A stretch of DNA of 6,412 nt from Desulfobulbus sp. (lineage in GTDB: Bacteria; Desulfobacterota; Desulfobulbia; Desulfobulbales; Desulfobulbaceae). Shown here one piece after another: positions 5,003 through 6,412 of the stretch. The notes under the pieces are model-generated. The model saw nothing but the letters and a program-made list of their open reading frames with translations. It had not been told where the DNA came from and searched no databases. Each line of letters begins with the position of its first letter. Positions within the stretch are counted from its first letter, which is position 1. The DNA lies in the NCBI GenBank assembly GCA_017998195.1, contig JAGODN010000150.1, positions 1-6,412 on the forward strand. The letters run 5' to 3'. The translations under genes were made by a program, and so were the position numbers.

Positions 5003-6412
5003 CTAAGCCTCCAGCTCAAAATCGTACCTGAGGCCGGAGCGGGAGAAATGCCGGTCCACCTTCTTCAGGCCGTACAGGTTGGGTACCCGGAAGCTGACCT
5101 CCCAGTCACCGATCAGCGCGGCCCCCCGGCCGAGATAGACCACGTCCAGCACCTTCATCTCCTCCGGGGCGACGGAAAGAAGCATGAACAGCCGGTTCCT
5201 GGTGGCCTGCATGACGATGATCTTCTGAGGCTTGTCGATGCGGGTGCCCTTCAGCTTCCAGCGGACTTCCACCGCGTCCTCGCGCTGAAAGTTGATCTTC
5301 TGCAGCTGGGTGCAGTCCTTGCGGTGCAGGGACAGGCCGCGCTCGCTGAGCAGGCCGATGACGCCCTTGTCCAGCGGCCCCGGCTTGCAGCACGCGGATG
5401 ACTTCATCACCACCGGGTCCACGGTGGTCAGGTCCACCCGGTTGAAACTGCCGGTGGGTTGGAACAGGGTGGGCCGGTCCACGTACAGGCCGTTCTTGAT
5501 CTCGTAGATCAACTCCCTGAGCCGCACCCGCCCCTCGCCGATCTGCAGGAACAACTCGTCCAGGGATTCGATGCCGAAATAGGCGAGGATATCGCCCATG
5601 CCCGGCTTTTCCGTGACCTCGAAGGGCACGCCGTAGCGCCGCAGCTCCTGGGTGAGCACCGAGGCGCCGATCTGCCGCGAGACCGCCTCCCGGCGCAGGC
5701 GGAAGCCCTTGGCCATTTCGGAGCGGGCCTTGGGGGTCTGGCAGAGGATCTGCAGACCCGGGTCGAAGCTGACCGGCTCCTCCTGGCGGAGCACCTTGAT
5801 GACGTTGCCGTCGCGCAGCTGGTGGTCGGGGCCCACCTTCTGGTTGCCGATCATGCCGCCCACGCAGGTGTGGCCGATGGCCGTGTGCACGCGGAAGGCG
5901 AAGTCGAGCAGGATCGAGTTGACCGGCAGGCAGACGAGGTCGCCCTGCGGGGTGTAGGTGTAGATCTCCTTGCGGCCGCCGGCGGCGATCATGTCCCGGT
6001 AGGAAAGCGAATCGTCACTGCCCAGGATGTCAAACATCTCCTGGATTTCGTTGAAAAACTTGCTGTTGGCGCGGCTGTCCGTGGCCAGGTCGCGGATCAT
6101 GCCCCGCTGGGCCCGGCGGGCCATCTCCTCGGTGCGGATCTTGAAGAGGAACTGCCGGCCGCCGATGTTGGCGCGGGCATGCAGTCCCTGGTAGCCGGTG
6201 GGCTTGGGGTTGGCGATGAAATCGCGGATAGTGCGCGGCAGCGGCGGGTAGATCCCGTTGAGCGCCCCCAGGGCCTGGTAGCAGCCGCTGCGGGTGCGCA
6301 TGAGCAGGAGGATCTCGCAGGGGATTTCGATCTTTTTGATGAGGATGCGGTTGCGCACGTCGTAGTAGCCCCACAGCCCCTTGGGGCGCAGGGTGACCGT
6401 GCCGTCCAGTCC
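5003..6412 (-). CDS. RelA/SpoT-family protein, C-terminal 469 residues, with degenerate (p)ppGpp synthetase domain
   Basis: RelA/SpoT homologues make and/or hydrolyse (p)ppGpp in the stringent response. The reading frame is open to the right edge, so the N-terminus, including any HD hydrolase domain, is outside; a GTG at 6358 is internal. Visible residues from the edge: synthetase remnant 1-110, with LRPK (8-11), CYQALG (44-49), DFIANPKPTGYQGLHA (64-79) and KIRTEEM (91-97); TGS domain about 149-208 (YTYTPQGDLVCLPVN, then FRVHTAIGHTCVGG with H176); helical region about 215-320; zinc-finger/conserved-cysteine domain 340-367 with C341, C342, H363 and C367, spaced as in RelA; ACT-like domain about 396-469. 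The catalytic glutamate of the family motif E-x-Q-I-R-T is Leu (L89), and the catalytic Asp before the CY motif aligns best with Cys32 or Glu33. The AHW motif after the synthetase is also lost. Synthetase activity is therefore doubtful, while the regulatory C-terminus looks intact. The stop is TAG at 5005-5003, convergent with aat. Confidence 0.9.
   Translation of the reverse strand, partial: GLDGTVTLRPKGLWGYYDVRNRILIKKIEIPCEILLLMRTRSGCYQALGALNGIYPPLPRTIRDFIANPKPTGYQGLHARANIGGRQFLFKIRTEEMARRAQRGMIRDLATDSRANSKFFNEIQEMFDILGSDDSLSYRDMIAAGGRKEIYTYTPQGDLVCLPVNSILLDFAFRVHTAIGHTCVGGMIGNQKVGPDHQLRDGNVIKVLRQEEPVSFDPGLQILCQTPKARSEMAKGFRLRREAVSRQIGASVLTQELRRYGVPFEVTEKPGMGDILAYFGIESLDELFLQIGEGRVRLRELIYEIKNGLYVDRPTLFQPTGSFNRVDLTTVDPVVMKSSACCKPGPLDKGVIGLLSERGLSLHRKDCTQLQKINFQREDAVEVRWKLKGTRIDKPQKIIVMQATRNRLFMLLSVAPEEMKVLDVVYLGRGAALIGDWEVSFRVPNLYGLKKVDRHFSRSGLRYDFELEA

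Noticed and set aside
5003..6358. RelA/SpoT gene starting at the GTG at 6358
   Set aside because: The frame stays open to the window edge, and the upstream codons encode LRPK of the synthetase domain, so this GTG is internal.
1..6412. Search for CRISPR arrays, tRNA genes, insertion sequences or phage genes
   Set aside because: No spaced direct repeats, cloverleaf-type sequence, transposase or integrase motifs were seen; all long stretches are explained by ordinary chromosomal genes.

Overview
The window is GC-rich chromosomal DNA (roughly two thirds G+C by eye). It carries six recognisable protein genes and no sign of mobile DNA, CRISPR, tRNA or rRNA. The gene set (oligoribonuclease, Leu/Phe-tRNA-protein transferase, a COG2509-type flavoprotein, RidA, a crotonase and a divergent RelA/SpoT protein) suggests a free-living Gram-negative bacterium. 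My best guess is a deltaproteobacterium in the broad sense (Desulfobacterota, Desulfobulbus-like). That placement is inference from protein flavour, not a search result.

Layout, left to right. (1) Minus strand, 1-341: N-terminal part of an enoyl-CoA hydratase that runs off the left edge. It starts with GTG behind a good Shine-Dalgarno. (2) 342-663: non-coding. Read on the minus strand it holds a candidate terminator for the upstream ridA operon, a near-consensus sigma-70 promoter (TTGACA-N17-TAGATA), and a leader of about 200 nt containing a terminator-like hairpin with a T5 run. The last may be an attenuator or the end of a small RNA. (3) Minus strand, 664-2474: two genes, a five-cysteine FAD-dependent dehydrogenase followed by ridA, coupled by an ATGA overlap. 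(4) 2475-2784: divergent intergenic region with a possible sigma-54 promoter for orn and a perfect hairpin in the flavoprotein leader. (5) Plus strand, 2785-4828: orn, a secreted single-Cache-domain protein, and aat. The gaps between them hold several hairpins, including a very stable one just before aat. (6) Minus strand, 5003-6412: C-terminal 469 residues of a RelA/SpoT homologue, convergent with aat and running off the right edge. Its synthetase domain has lost the catalytic glutamate, and probably the catalytic aspartate.

How the genes relate. The flavoprotein and RidA are the only clearly coupled pair; a flavoenzyme releasing an imine or enamine, with RidA hydrolysing it, would make biochemical sense. 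Orn (nanoRNA and pGpG turnover), Aat (N-degron tagging) and the RelA/SpoT protein (stringent response) are housekeeping or stress functions that sit side by side without obvious operon logic. The points most worth following are the apparent pseudo-synthetase, the flavoprotein-RidA pair and the structured leader before the enoyl-CoA hydratase. I see no wholly new multi-gene system here.
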